A stretch of 64,000 nucleotides of DNA from NCBI RefSeq assembly GCF_000835495.1, contig NW_015622542.1:1138485-1202484 (forward strand), in the 5' to 3' direction. The position numbers were made by a program, and so were the translations under genes. The notes below the pieces were generated by a model. The model worked only from the letters and a program-made list of their open reading frames with translations. It searched no databases and was not told the DNA's origin. Below are positions 44,160-56,167 of this stretch, in pieces (position 1 is the first letter of the stretch; each line of letters starts with the position of its first letter). The DNA is from Cladophialophora immunda (taxonomy: Eukaryota; Ascomycota; Eurotiomycetes; Chaetothyriales; Herpotrichiellaceae).

Positions 44160-45948
44160 ATGTCCAAGGCTTCGGTGGTGAGTGTCTCGCATCTTTGGTT
44201 CTTGGCTTCACTCTCGTCTTCTTGCCTCGCCAAACGAGACTCAATCCGTTGAGCGCAGTCTGCCTCTGGGTCCATCTAAAGGCTAATCATATCACCTGCA
44301 TCAGGGCGACGTCTATGCGAAAGTCATAAATGACGTCTGCGAGGCGTCACGGCAAGACTTTGAGGAAGGCGGTGTTGAGCTGGCTACTCTTGAATTGCTG
44401 AGATCGGTAAGTCCCTTACAGCCATCGACCGCACACGACACTGTATCTTTTCCATCGCCAAAATCATTCCCCATCAACACTCAGGATGCCGTGCAAGAAA
44501 GGTACATGGGAGGAGGCAAAGACAAGGAATCCTTTTGTGTGAACATGGGACGGCGGGTTCGTCGCAGGCAGACGGCAGCGCGCTGGGTGGGAGGAGGGCG
44601 AGTGAGCGAGGGCAGCGGGCGAGGCGAGGCGGGGATCGGAAGGTTCTTGAAGGCGCCCCCTTCTTGACCCATAGCCTGTTTTTATACGCCTTGGACGCCA
44701 CCGCCGCGCACCACATCAGCCCACCCACGTGTCCTGCACTAGTCCCTTCTGGGCTTGTGCACCCAGCGCATCCCCCGTTTCCGTTTTAGTATGGCGCTTT
44801 GGCTGGTATACTGACAAGTTTCGCTACAGGAATGGCAGAAGAAGCTTTCTGGTCTCAAGGTCGCGCAGCTTCCGTGGGATCCTCCTCCAGCTCCAGCTGT
44901 TAAAGAGCAAAGCACGGTTCCCAGCAACGCGAAACCCACTCCTCAAACGCTACCAAGCAATGGAACCAATGTCAGCACTCCTCCATCTCAACAGGCCGCC
45001 CCTTCAGCGCCTGTCATCAAGACCGAAAACAATGCACCCTCCTATCCTATTGAACAAGTAGCCCCTCCTCCTCGACCCTATCAGGCACCCTCTTTCCAGC
45101 AGGGTCAGCCCTTGACAGCTCGCGATCGAGCGGCCATGAATCTTCACCAGAGTTTTGGTCAACGTGCTGGACCTCAAATCGCCCAACTTCAATCCGGCAA
45201 TCCACCTCGTGTACCCATGCAACCATCTGCAGCACCCTCGAGCAACTACATCAAGCAGGAAGACTCTGGTTCTGCGTTCACCGATATTCAGGACTATACC
45301 GCCGACATCAAGCCTCCACCACAAGCCACAGTCAATGCAGGCCAGACAGACGGACCGTGCGACGCTCGTGACGACTGGGAGACAGAATACGCTCAACGAA
45401 AAGCATTCGCTGCTGCTCATGGTGCTGAAGCTGATCGTTTGATGCGTGCTCACTTCCATGCGAAGCAACAACAGCTCGAAGGCGGTGGTCTTCTGACACC
45501 TCTCGATGAACGTACAATTCCAGGCAAAGCTATTACCCGAAACCTCAAGGCAATTGTCCCGTCGGAGACGACCACACATACCACCAGCATCAGCCGCGCA
45601 CAGGGCGATGCGACAGGTGACGATGATGATGGAGATGAGGATGAGGATGCCATCAACTCCGATCTGGATGACCCTGACGATCTGGCTGCAAACGAGGAGA
45701 ATGGCGAGAATACGGATCAAGTCATGCTCTGTACCTATGATAAAGTTCAGCGGGTCAAAAATAAGTGGAAGTGCATCCTCAAGGACGGTATTTTGAGGGT
45801 TGAGGGAAACGAGTAAGTCCTTTGATTTCGATTTCTTTTTGTTCTGCTGTACTTCCTTGGATCGGCTACTTGAGATGGTAATGTGATACTGACCTGTTCT
45901 GCAATCAGGTACGTTTTCCACAAGGGTCAAGGGGAATTCGAATGGTAA
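44160..45948 (+). CDS. toa1: Transcription initiation factor TFIIA large subunit (Toa1)
   Basis: Together with Toa2 it stabilises TBP on promoters. There are four exons: 44160-44177 (18 nt), 44305-44406, 44830-45812 and 45909-45948. All phases agree, giving 380 residues. The N-terminal helical domain reads VGDVYAKVINDVCEASRQDF to LLRSEWQKKLSGLKVAQLPW, the pattern of TFIIA alpha. A long Pro/Gln-rich linker follows. An acidic stretch (GDDDDGDEDEDAINSDLDD) then precedes the C-terminal beta domain VMLCTYDKVQRVKNKWKCIL, ending YVFHKGQGEFEW. The final exon is tiny, and intron 2 (44407-44829) is 423 nt, long for this region. Confidence 0.93.
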
Positions 45949-47266
45949 GGAGAGGATGGACACGTCGGGACATCCCTCGGCTAGCAAACCATCGAATCGA
46001 AGGAATGCTAGCATAAAACACCTTGCTACTCCAAAAGCCTCTACGACGTAAACAAGTCCTCCGTCTCTCTCCGAGAGCCGAAAAGTGAATATGGGATAAT
46101 GACTGTACCATCCAAATCGGCCAACAAGCACCACATCGATCCAGCTACGGGTTATGTCGACCGCCTTTTGCCATTGTTCTGATGACGCACGGCGTTCTTT
46201 TGGATTTTACAGGTTTCCCTGGAAATCGAAATGGATGAGTCGTGGAAGGAAACGGGCTCGAGTTCCAGCAGGACAAGCAAGTGGACTGATTGACTTCGTT
46301 ATCCTTTTCTTGCCGCGGCTGCCTTCGGAGGAATTGCTGTGCTGTGCTGTGCTCTGCCGCGTTGCGTTTGTAATCCTCTCTTCTTCTTCTCGCACTTTTG
46401 ACTGGGTGGTCCGGCACAATGCTTTCAACGCAAGAAACCTTGGTGGGGAGGCCGGGGATGAATGAGCTTATCTGCAAATATTACGAAGGATAGGTAGTGA
46501 CAGCCAAATGCCTCGTCTGGTAGAGGCAGCCGGCGTAATGAACTCTGAGATAGAGCTACAATGCCAGTTTCTACCACCACAGAGAAATCAGTCCTATTAT
46601 CAGGTGCTAAGCCCAAAAGAAGTTCCAGTCTTGTCGAGTCCTTCAATTCCAACAGATCGTGATGCCCAGCCTTGCATAACGATCGTGTCGGTAAGACTGA
46701 AAGGATTGTGGGCTTGCAACGAGATATATCCCCTCTGCTATGGTGACAATTAAGCAAATATGTAGTGAATGCTATGGCTCGAGATGGTGCGCTGTGTGTG
46801 TCGCAGGATGGACTGTCTTCGTAAAGTTGAGGCTCCGGGGGTTAGAGAAGCATAACTGCGCTAGTAAGCAGATACGGACCGCCATAGAAGCCAGTCCGGC
46901 GAGACATACACCCCTACTGCGCACTTATGACGCGCGCCTGGTGTTGCAGCTGGTGGGCAGCCACTGTGGCAGCCTGTCGCAGCTGACGACCACTTTCAGG
47001 TCACTCTGTTTCGACAGTGACGCAACAAACCGGCCCACACAATTCCACCACCACTACCACTGGTCGCCTGCAGACTGTGGCCTTTTATTTCTTGTCTGGT
47101 TTCCACTTGCAATTCGTGTCCTCTCTGCTCTACAAGTACTACATCCCAATACTTTGTGCCCTTGAATCGCTGTCTCTGCGCACTCTGCTCTTTGACATCG
47201 TCCCTCCAATACCCCTAATTCTTGCAAGATTGAAAGCAGGAATCCCATCCAAATCAATTCGCCAAC
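45949..47266. other. Long spacer between TOA1 and the BAP31/Yet gene
   Basis: The 1.3 kb shows only short frames with no family likeness. A small TGTGC repeat lies near 46333-46357. The right end is presumably the BAP31 promoter and leader. Confidence 0.4.
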
Positions 47267-48087
47267 ATGACGCTCTACTACAGCCTGGTCTGTCAATCTT
47301 CCCTGTGCTGCTGTGTAGCAGCTACCTCGGACTACTGAAGCTGACAAGTCTTTACAGGTATTCATGCTTCTGGTGGCGGAGATGGTCTTGTTCTTGGCCC
47401 TCATCGTCCCGATGCCGTTCACAGTCAAGCGAAAAATGTTCAACTTCATATCCGAAAGTCCTCTCGTAGCCAAGATACAGTATGGGATGAAGGTATGCCA
47501 CATTTTCAGCCCAGATGACCTGAAGTCGACTGACACTCCACAAGATCACCTTCATCTTCATCCTCATCCTATTCCTCGACAGTGTCAACAGAGTCTACCG
47601 AGTCCAGGTTGAAATGGCAGCTTTATCAAAGGACACTACTGGTGCAGGGTATGCCACAAGATCACATCTGGCTAGCACAAAGATCATCACTGACGGGAAC
47701 AGACGTGCAGCAGCAATAGGTTCTGAGCGGATGGAGGTTCAAGCCCGCAAGTTCTATTCTCAACGCAACATGTACCTGACCGGCTTTACTCTTTTCCTCT
47801 CCCTCATCCTCAACCGCACATACGGCATGATCCTTGATGTCCTTCGCCTCGAAGAGAAGGTCAAGATGTATGAAGGCGACAAGCGCGCTGGCGGCAAAGA
47901 GGGAGAGAAACTCAGCGGAGAATACCGGGCGGACCAGATTGGTGAACTCAAGAAGCAACTTCAAAAGAAGGACAAAGAACTTGAGGCAATGAAGAGTCAA
48001 GCGCAAGGTCTGCAAAAGGAATACGACGAACTGAGCGTCAAGTACAACCAAATGAACCCCAGCGGTGGCGACAAGAAGAGCAACTAA
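47267..48087 (+). CDS. BAP31/Yet family ER membrane protein
   Basis: Members act in ER quality control and export of membrane proteins. Four exons, 47267-47287 (21 nt), 47358-47492, 47545-47648 and 47703-48087, give 214 residues with agreeing phases. The protein begins MTLYYSLVFMLLVAEM. It has three hydrophobic segments: residues 5-25, ITFIFILILFLDSVNR, and NMYLTGFTLFLSLILNR, the last with the family's typical RN-YLTGF pattern. A long charged coiled coil follows (EKVKMYEGDKR to the C-terminus). The tail ends GDKKSN, lacking a clear KKxx retrieval signal. The first donor is GTCTGT, a weaker match than elsewhere. Confidence 0.9.
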
Positions 48088-48873
48088 ATGTCCACCCAAC
48101 GTATGGCCCATTGGTCAAAGATGAGCTCCAACTTGAATAGAGTCCGCAGTTGGTGCTCGGAGGCTAAAGCGCTTGCTTGCGGATACAGATGTCAAGCTCA
48201 AATGGTGGCTGGAGGCGGAGTAAAACTGATGGGAGGCGGCACAGGAAAACGACCGTGGATGTTGCATCTCACCGAACCTGACAGGTGAGATAATTGGGTT
48301 TGATGGTCATCTGCTAAAGGAGGTCATAGGAAAATAGATTCTAACTGTGTGGTGGCTACACCGCCAGCAAACACATTGGTGCCTTGGATTTCATTGGCTC
48401 GAGCAGATCCATGTCGGTTCAATTATCTCGTCGTTTTCCAGAGCGAGCATCGGAGCAAGCGGTTATGACCATCTGCCGTGCGGAGTGGTCCAGCCTCACA
48501 AGGACATTGACCAACTTCTCTTGCATCCTGAATGACGGGGTGGCTGATCCGAGAATGAGGAGTTCAGAGTCTAAGAATGTGGGGAAGCCAATGACGTCTA
48601 TCCATTGACCTCTCTTCTCCATTTTCTTTCGCATCTGTTTTGATATACGGCTAATATCAACTGCAGCTCGGGGTCAAATCCACAATGCCATTCCCAACTC
48701 GATGCCGGACACTGTCCGACAGTCACGGCATTAACGGTCCCTTGTGCGACAGACCAGACCGACTCTGCCCTCAGAATAAATGAAAAACTCTGTGTCCTCG
48801 AAACGATCCTCTTGATTCCCTCAACCCCCTGAGTTCCCATACAAACGCTCGGTTGGAGAGTCTACAGGTAAAA
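48088..48873. other. Spacer upstream of the carboxylesterase
   Basis: This 786-bp stretch has no credible coding frame. It is presumably the BAP31 3' flank and the esterase promoter. Confidence 0.4.
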
Positions 48874-51110
48874 ATGCATTTCCTACTTTTCATTGCCGCC
48901 TCCCTGTCAGCGAGCTGCTCTGCCCATCCTCAGTACAACCCACAACCGTATCCACCTATCCTCCGTCCTCGTCAAGCTTCGACTGGAAACAGCTCTTCGC
49001 TACAAGTCGACCTTGGCTACGAGGTCTATCAGGGCTATACTAACTCGACTACGGGATTGAATGTGTGGAAAGGGTACCTAGCATCTGAGCCGCTCCCATT
49101 CTCAAGGACCCCAGAACTGATTACAACTTAGCATCCGGTTCGCAGCACCCCCCACTGGCTCGAACAGATGGCAAGCTCCTCAAGCTCCTCAAACAAACCG
49201 TGACTCCGTGATCCAAGCAACCCAATTTGGTCCCATATGTCCGCAGAACCAGGATACAACAAATACTCTCGTGCCTCTCAACAGTACAGGCTCGAGCGAA
49301 GATTGCTTGTTTCTCAATGTATACGCGCCGCCAAATCCTTCCAGCCCACTCCCTGTGCTTTTCTACATTCATGGCGGGGGATATGGAAGAGGAAACGGCC
49401 AGCAGGACCTGTCGGCTATCATCAATGCTAACAATAACTCCTTCGTTGGGGTGACCATCCAGTACAGGGTTGGGCTTCCAGACTATTTCTCCGAGTCAAG
49501 GCTGACCTATCTCAGCTTGGTGCCTTTGGGTTTCTTGCCGGAGATGAAGTCTTCCGGAACGGCGTGGTTAACGCTGGCTTACTAGACCAACATCTTGCGC
49601 TGCAGTGGGCTCAGCGGTATATCTCCTTGTTTGGAGGGGACCCCAACCACGTGACGATAGCTGGGCAATCGGCAGGTAGGCTCCTAACCCTTCAACCTGG
49701 TATTTCTTGTATCAAGAGAACGTCACTGTCGGATTTTCGTGAAGGTGGTGCATGCTAACAAATTTTCGCAGGGGCTGGATCCGTCATGGTATGTTGCTCG
49801 TTCAGACGAAGGAAACACAGGCAGTGCTCCCCTTAGCGAAACACAACTATCCAAGGAGATCAACCGGCACTGACTCCGGAGTTTTAGCTGCAAGACATGG
49901 CGTTTGGTGGCTCCCTTGGCCAGGCGCTCTTCAGGAATGTAAGGCACTAGATCCAGGACACGCTGTAAGAGATCTGACAGAGCTAGACGATCGCCTCATC
50001 GCCGTACCTACCCATGCAGTACGGATATAAGGACTGGCAGCCTTCGCAGGCATATTACGCCTTTGCGTCGATGGTGGGTTGCGCACCCACCCTGCCCTAT
50101 GGTGCTCATCCAAATACAATCTTTGACTGTCTCGTTGGTCAAGACTCGGCCACGCTACAAAACGCAAGCGCCACATTGTCCGAGTCTGGAAAATATGGGA
50201 CTTGGGCTTTCTTACCGGTAACAGACGGCATCTTTGTCCAAGATCTTCCTAGTCGCCAGCTCTTGCGTAAAGAGCTTAATGGACTAAATTTGCTAGTGAG
50301 CAATAACGCCCTTGAGGGACCGGCATACACTCAACCCAACATTACGACCGAGGACGACCTGGTGGCATGGTTGCAATTGACGTTTCCGCTGTTCACAAAC
50401 GATGACATTGCAAAGGTCCTTCTCTATTATCCAAGTTCGAATGACTCAACGAATCCCGATGCCCCATTGTATGCCTCTTCTGGTACCGGGCTACCGAGTT
50501 TCATCAACCAGAGTAGCGTTGCAACAGGGCAGCAGCAAAGAGCTTTTGTGAGCGCAAAACGTGGGATTTGAGCACTCCGACGTTGCTGATTTCTATTCAG
50601 GCTATCTATTCGGAGACGACCTTTGTATGCCCCTCGTACTGGATGGCAGAGGCGTACAGTGACCATGGACGCAACTCGTTCAAGTACCAATATTCAGTGC
50701 CGATTGCTGTTCATGGGACCGACTTGACAGCTTACTTTGGACCGCCAACACCAAACCAAAGCCCGGACTTTGTTAACGCAGCTATGAAGATTTGGGGCAG
50801 CTTCATTACGTCGGACAACCCATCTATCCCCAGTGCTGTTGCCAATGGACTTTCGTCTAACAGTACCCTAAGCAATCCGGCTTCGGATTGGCCTCCTTTC
50901 AAGATGTACTCGCCCTACCAGATCAACCTCAACGTTACTGGGGGTACACCGTTCGCGTTCAATTTGTCCTACATCAAGGCCAACTTGACAGAATACGGGG
51001 AACCGGGCCTAGTGAACAATTTCACGCTAGTCGATGCATATACATGGGAAGCCGGAAGAGGGTATCGCTGTGACATGTGGAGGAGCTTAGGGGCGATCGT
51101 GCCCGAGTGA
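48874..51110 (+). CDS. Secreted type-B carboxylesterase/lipase
   Basis: Seven exons were assembled: 48874-49073, 49132-49468, 49516-49675, 49772-49788 (17 nt), 49888-49938, 49987-50547 and 50601-51110. All phases agree, giving 611 residues. The protein starts with a clear signal peptide (MHFLLFIAASLSASCSAHP). Type-B signatures follow: GIRFAAPPTG, EDCLFLNVYAP, the oxyanion-hole FYIHGGGYG, and the nucleophile elbow TIAGQSAGAGS, which spans the 17-nt micro-exon. A C-terminal AVHGTDLTAYFG holds the likely catalytic histidine. Many N-glycosylation sequons fit secretion. Such enzymes hydrolyse esters of lipids, sterols or plant material; the substrate is unknown. It lies in tandem with another secreted enzyme. 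Confidence 0.88.
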
Positions 51111-51981
51111 GCAATTGATTGCTATGGACGCTCTCGCAGAAAAGGGACAAGGTAGTACATACTGTAATCGCAAACGGAGAGAGGCAGGAAGAGCTTTTGC
51201 CCGTTCAGGCAGCCTTCAAGTCTTGCTTGGTTGTTTGCCCTTTTTGCCAGCCGTTGTAAAGTACATGCCCCCGGCCGATCTCCATGCTGGTCAGTAATCG
51301 GGCTCCTGGCAAGACATGGACGTTGGGCAGGCTATGGTGCCAGTGAGAGGATAGTCATGACGTGGAGATGGACAGCTGCTTTGCAATGCCTCGGTGTTGA
51401 TTTGACTGGTAGGCTCGTGCACGTGCATCAAGGCTCGTCGAGGTGTGGCTGCGCCGTGTTGCCCTCTACCACTACTGCATGCTTCCTTCGATCTAAACTT
51501 TCTTTTCTTCCTGCGACTTACCACTTCTGTCCCTTGTCCATGTTCAACGCAAAGCCCCATGGTCGCCATCAGCGCTGTCATCGCTCCAACATGCTTCTGT
51601 TCGACCTGACTACGATCAGATAGGCAGCTCCAACACCGATCCAGAGCAAATCCGGGCGCAGCCGACCCGGCCTCTGCCTTGAGCATGTCCGCAGCCTCGC
51701 CATCAATTGGCTCATTTCTCCTGCCAATATGCAGTGGGAAGCTTGTCCCCTGAACCTTAGGTGGCTATTTTTTGCTTGACAAATAGCATCTGCGATGGCC
51801 ATCGCGATGGAGGAAGCGTGGCACGCCCAGGGTAGAAACCTTGCGTCAGTTGGAGTTGGAGATCCCAGAGCTCTGAGCTGTGAGCTCCTTGAAAAAGAGC
51901 TCGCCCTCCCCTCAGGTGAGAGAGTGTGAAGGAAAAAGGTGAGCACCCAAATTCACTCTCTTCCACGAGCTCTCCCACAAC
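51111..51981. other. Spacer upstream of the PhoD-like phosphatase
   Basis: No credible coding sequence; presumably the esterase 3' flank and the phosphatase promoter. Confidence 0.4.
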
Positions 51982-54014
51982 ATGTTGCAGTTCCTTGTGT
52001 TTGCCACCTTGATTGGTGCTACACTTGCTAGCTATGGTGCAAATCTAAACTACCGCTCTCCGTCCCTTCACCATCCTGCTCTCGGTATCTCTGTGCGGAA
52101 GGTCGTCAAGCGACATGTTGAGAGACAGTCCCCGCCGGCCTCCCAGCTCAACTTCACTCATGGAGTTGCTTCCGGTGACCCATATCCCAACAGCGTAATT
52201 CTGTGGACACGATGTGCTCCCAGCTCAGACGACGTCAAGAGCAACAGCTCCACCAGTGGTTTTGTGCCGCTTTACAATCCTGTCCCTATCTACAACGACA
52301 CCGACGAGGGGAAGCCACCCTCCACTTCTCCTGTCTGCCTGACCTGGAAGATCGCTACCGACAAGGCGTTGTCATCTGTGGTCGACCAAGGAACTGTATA
52401 CACGAGCTCGGACGTCGATTACACGGTCAAGGTTGAAGCTTCCAACCTGCAACCTTTCACCCAATACTACTACCAATTCACAGTCTGCAACAGCAGTGTT
52501 TCTAGCATGGTTGGCAGAACCAAGACGACTCCCACGGCCACTGACAATGTCACTGGAGTCAACCTGGCGGTCTACTCTTGCAGCAATTTCCCGTTCGGTT
52601 TCTTCAACGCGTTCGGGAACCCTGTCCGCAAAGATTCCGTCGACTATGTTATCCATCTCGGCGACTACATTTATGAATATGCCAATGGTGAATATGGGTG
52701 GGGTCAGACTATTGGTCGTGTCCCCTTGCCGGACAGAGAGATCTATACTCTCTATGATTACCGCAAGCGGTGAGTGGTTTTTGACCCTTATAAGCTCAAA
52801 TGGATCCTATTCTCCCCTTTCAAACGACCGCACTGACCTGGCTCGCTCGTTAGTCATGCCACCTACAAGACCGATCTGGATCTGATTGCCAGTCACGCAA
52901 ACTTCCCCTGGATCGCCGTCTGGGATGATCATGAGGTTGCCGACAATACCTACCGTGATGGCTCCTCAGAGCTCAACAACACCGAAGCGTCTTTCATTGA
53001 AGACGGTGGCGTCTCTGTTGATCAAAGGAAGATGAACGCAGTCCGAGCATATTTTGAATGGATGCCCATCAGACAAGTCGAGATGGGTGATGATGTAAGA
53101 CAACGTGTTCGAACAGCAGGCCGTTCTGACACTGGATCTAGCTCCGAATTTGGCGATCCTTCTCGATCGGTAGCCTCTTCGACCTCATTATGCTCGATAC
53201 TCGCCAATATGACCGCTCCATAACCGACCTGTACTGGAACACAGACTATGTCCACGAAATATCGAACGATGCCGGTCGATCCATGATGGGCTCTCGCCAG
53301 GAGAATTGGTTCTATCAATCCCTGATCAACTCGAAGAACCGTGGTGCAACATGGCGTGTCATTGGGTCCCAGACGGTCTTCAGTCGTATCAATGAATCCG
53401 TTGCCTATGGCAACGTCGATCCTCTCGATTATGATGCATGGGATGGGTACCAAGCGAACCGCAACCGCACGTTTCAAGCGTTGTACAGCAATAACATTAC
53501 CAACAACATCATGCTCTCAGGAGACAGCCACGCAAACTGGGTGTCTGACCTTGTGTGGTTGGACAATCACCCCTATGACCCCGCGACTGGCGCAGGAGCT
53601 ATCGGAGTTGAGTTCGGCGGCACAGCCGTTTCGTCCCCGTCGCCGTATGGTGCAAACATCTCCATCGCGAAAAGTGTCCAAGCCAGTGAGTGGCTTGTCG
53701 GTGCCAACCGCGAACTGCAATGGCAAGAGATTTACTACCGAGGGTATTACGAACTGCACATCACTCAGCAGCAGGTCAACGCGTACTATTTCGGAATGCC
53801 GACGGTGGTCAGTCGCAATCCTAACGAAATCTCGCTGGCCAACTTCACCGTCATCAACGGTGAGAACAGGCTTCATCGCTTCAACGGCACAGTGGTGCCC
53901 AGCCCTGTGGAGAACGGCTTTGTCAAATTCGGCCATACCAAGCAGACCAACATCACCAATGCGACCGATACTGGTCTTTATTTCATCAGTCATGCTGGAC
54001 TGGAAGTGCTTTGA
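51982..54014 (+). CDS. Secreted PhoD-like alkaline phosphatase
   Basis: PhoD enzymes are metal-dependent phosphodiesterases/phosphomonoesterases that scavenge phosphate outside the cell. Three exons, 51982-52769, 52854-53094 and 53142-54014 (introns 84 and 47 nt, phases agree), give 633 residues. There is a signal peptide (MLQFLVFATLIGATLAS). The N-terminal PhoD-like domain includes FTHGVASGDPYPNSVILWTR. The catalytic domain shows the metal ligands in HLGDYIYEY, AVWDDHEVADN, LDTRQYDR and MLSGDSHANWV. Numerous NxS/T sequons suggest glycosylation. It follows the carboxylesterase on the same strand, but each has its own promoter-sized gap. Confidence 0.92.
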
Positions 54015-54700
54015 TTGCGGTGATGGGGCATTATATGAAGACGTGTCGACAGGAGGGAGATGTACTTGCGTATAGATATAAAGACAAACGCTGACTGCCT
54101 GAAACTATGTGGTCACTGAAATTCCAGTTCACTGCGCCATATCTACCGGATCACTTCAAGTGACTTTCCCAGAGTTCTTGACACACGCAGAGGAAGTGAA
54201 TTCTATTCAGACTACTGTACGCGCTACCTGCAGGTAAGTGTTGTCAGAGACGGACAGTCCGCGAGGCTGAATCTAAATCCTAGTTTGAATTAACGCCGAT
54301 GAGTAAATTTTTTGACCCTCAGTGCCTACTACTGCCTGCCAACATCACTGCTTTGTAGTGGGAAGAGTTGAACAGTAAGAAGGTCGAAACAGCCTCACAA
54401 GGCTGACCTTGTGGCTTGCACATAACTCAGCCCGAGACCCTGCCCAATCAAAACGTCAAGAGGGTGATTGAAATACGGAGCCTTGAGCTGCGTCCTTCCC
54501 AGAATGAGCACCGCCACAGATAACAGGTTGCCACGCCCATTGCCGTAACCGCAACGTACACATCTTGCCGCAAACTTCTTGGAATCCGTCCTCCGCCCCG
54601 TGATCGCCAGGACACCACCGCCAAGAAGAGAAGCCTGGTCCTATTCGAGTCCGAGGTCCTGGACAGAGCGATACCGCCCTACGCAGTTTGCTGGGCTTAC

Positions 54701-54742
54701 CTGGGCTGGGCTGGGCTGGGCTGGGCTAGGCTATGCTAGGCT
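54701..54742. repeat. GGGCT/CTGGG pentanucleotide microsatellite
   Basis: Four clean CTGGG units followed by degenerate GGCTA/GGCTG copies. It looks like slippage in non-coding sequence. Confidence 0.8.
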
Positions 54743-55040
54743 GGATTTGGGAAAGGCAGATCTTGCGAAGCACCGTCACCCAGGAGGCAGGCGAACATTG
54801 AGAGAAAAAGTGAAGTGATTGGGCCAGCGAGCGGGTCACCGAGTCACCAAGATTTGCGTCAACGACATCTCCAACGAGCAGACCAGACACACACGCAGAC
54901 ACAGATACTGACACACACTACAGAGCGGAGAAGTGGGAGAGGGATTCCGTCACATTTTGTTTGTTGTGTGTGCCTTGCCCTGCCCACTTTGACTGGAGGA
55001 GTCACCCGATAGTGACAAAATACCACCCAAAGGGCCGTTT

Positions 55041-55073
55041 GAGAGAGGGAGAGAGAGAGAGAGAGAGAGAGGG
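55041..55073. repeat. GA-rich dinucleotide run
   Basis: A run of GA repeats about 30 bp long, interrupted by two extra G's, lies about 250 bp upstream of the Nudix start. It is probably in its leader or promoter. Confidence 0.85.
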
Positions 55074-55321
55074 AAATATTCTCTCTTTCCATTCTTCTCA
55101 GTGTTGAGATTTCTATTACTTTTCCGATTTCCTTTTGACACCCTTGGGTTTCTATCTCTCGCGGGAAGAACGAGAAAATCGAGGATAACGGCAGAACCAC
55201 ACGATCACCACTGCGGCAGCAGACAACGACGACGGCACCAGTGCTTGTCTCCGTATCCCAGCACGGGCTTCTGTCTCCCTTGGACATCCAGAGACCGTCA
55301 GACACAAATTCTCACGACAAC

Positions 55322-56167
55322 ATGACCATGTCCTCCCCGCCTGAGGTATTGGCTTCCTCCGTGCCCCGGGTCGGGGTCGGGGTGTTCGTCCTGCACGCCG
55401 ACCCCAATGACGCCGCCCAACCCGCCGCGCGATCCACGGCGCAACGGCCCAAGTTTCTCCTCGGCCAGCGCCTGGGCTCGCACGGCGCGGGGACCTGGGC
55501 CCTGCCCGGCGGACACCTGGAATTCGGCGAGTCGCTCGAGGAGTGTGCGGTGCGTGAAGTGCGCGAGGAGACCGGGCTCGAGGTGGAAAGGGTCGAGTTT
55601 CTCACCGCGACCAACGACGTCATGCCGTATGAACCGTCCTCCAAGGTCACGACGATGACGCGGGGAGCAGAAGGAGATGAAGGGGCCGTGGGCGTGGGCG
55701 TGGGCGTGGGCGGGAAGCACTATGTGACTATCTTCATGACCGCGAGGGTCAAGACGGCCGCCGTCAATAACGACGACGATACACAAAACAAGGCCACAGC
55801 GAAGGCCACGGCGATGCCGCAGGCGAAACTGCTCGAGCCCGACAAATGCGCCGGCTGGGAGTGGGTGTCGTGGGACGACCTGACGCGCTGGGCCAGGCCG
55901 CAGCTCGCGTTGCGCGACCGCGAGGGAGGCCCCGGCCCCGAGGCCACGGCAGACACATCAGAACCGCACCACCCGCATTCGGCATCCGAGAGCACAGCGC
56001 GAGATCAAGGCATGGCCAGCTCGGCACACGCGGAGGAGCAGAACGGCGTCGGTGTCGTGCGAGCACATGGCTCGACGCACTTGCAAGGGAGGACATCCCG
56101 CACGTTGTTCTTGCCCATGATCTCGCTCCTGGTCCAGCGGCCTGGAGTGATCCCCGGCCAGACCTGA
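55322..56167 (+). CDS. Nudix hydrolase with long C-terminal extension
   Basis: Nudix enzymes cleave nucleoside-diphosphate derivatives. The 281-residue intronless protein has a complete Nudix box in residues about 62-84, with [12 protein letters not shown] and the invariant REVREETGL. The preceding strand [11 protein letters not shown] is typical of the MutT/NUDT15-like branch. A hexanucleotide repeat (55688-55711) makes a run of GVGVGVGV near residue 125. The box fits the usual roughly 160-200 residue fungal size, but here another roughly 90 residues follow that are rich in Ala, Ser and charged residues and look disordered. GC content appears higher than in the neighbours. The far C-terminus could be read-through past an unrecognised intron. 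Confidence 0.82.
   Translation: MTMSSPPEVLASSVPRVGVGVFVLHADPNDAAQPAARSTAQRPKFLLGQRLGSHGAGTWALPGGHLEFGESLEECAVREVREETGLEVERVEFLTATNDVMPYEPSSKVTTMTRGAEGDEGAVGVGVGVGGKHYVTIFMTARVKTAAVNNDDDTQNKATAKATAMPQAKLLEPDKCAGWEWVSWDDLTRWARPQLALRDREGGPGPEATADTSEPHHPHSASESTARDQGMASSAHAEEQNGVGVVRAHGSTHLQGRTSRTLFLPMISLLVQRPGVIPGQT

Larger units (their letters stand above)
54015..55321. other. Repeat-containing spacer upstream of the Nudix gene
   Basis: The 1.3 kb has no convincing gene. It contains a GGGCT pentamer run (54701-54742), CA-rich and GA-rich tracts, and a presumed long leader before ATG 55322. Confidence 0.45.

Noticed and set aside
46333..46357. Short TGTGC repeat
   Set aside because: Too short and imperfect to be meaningful.
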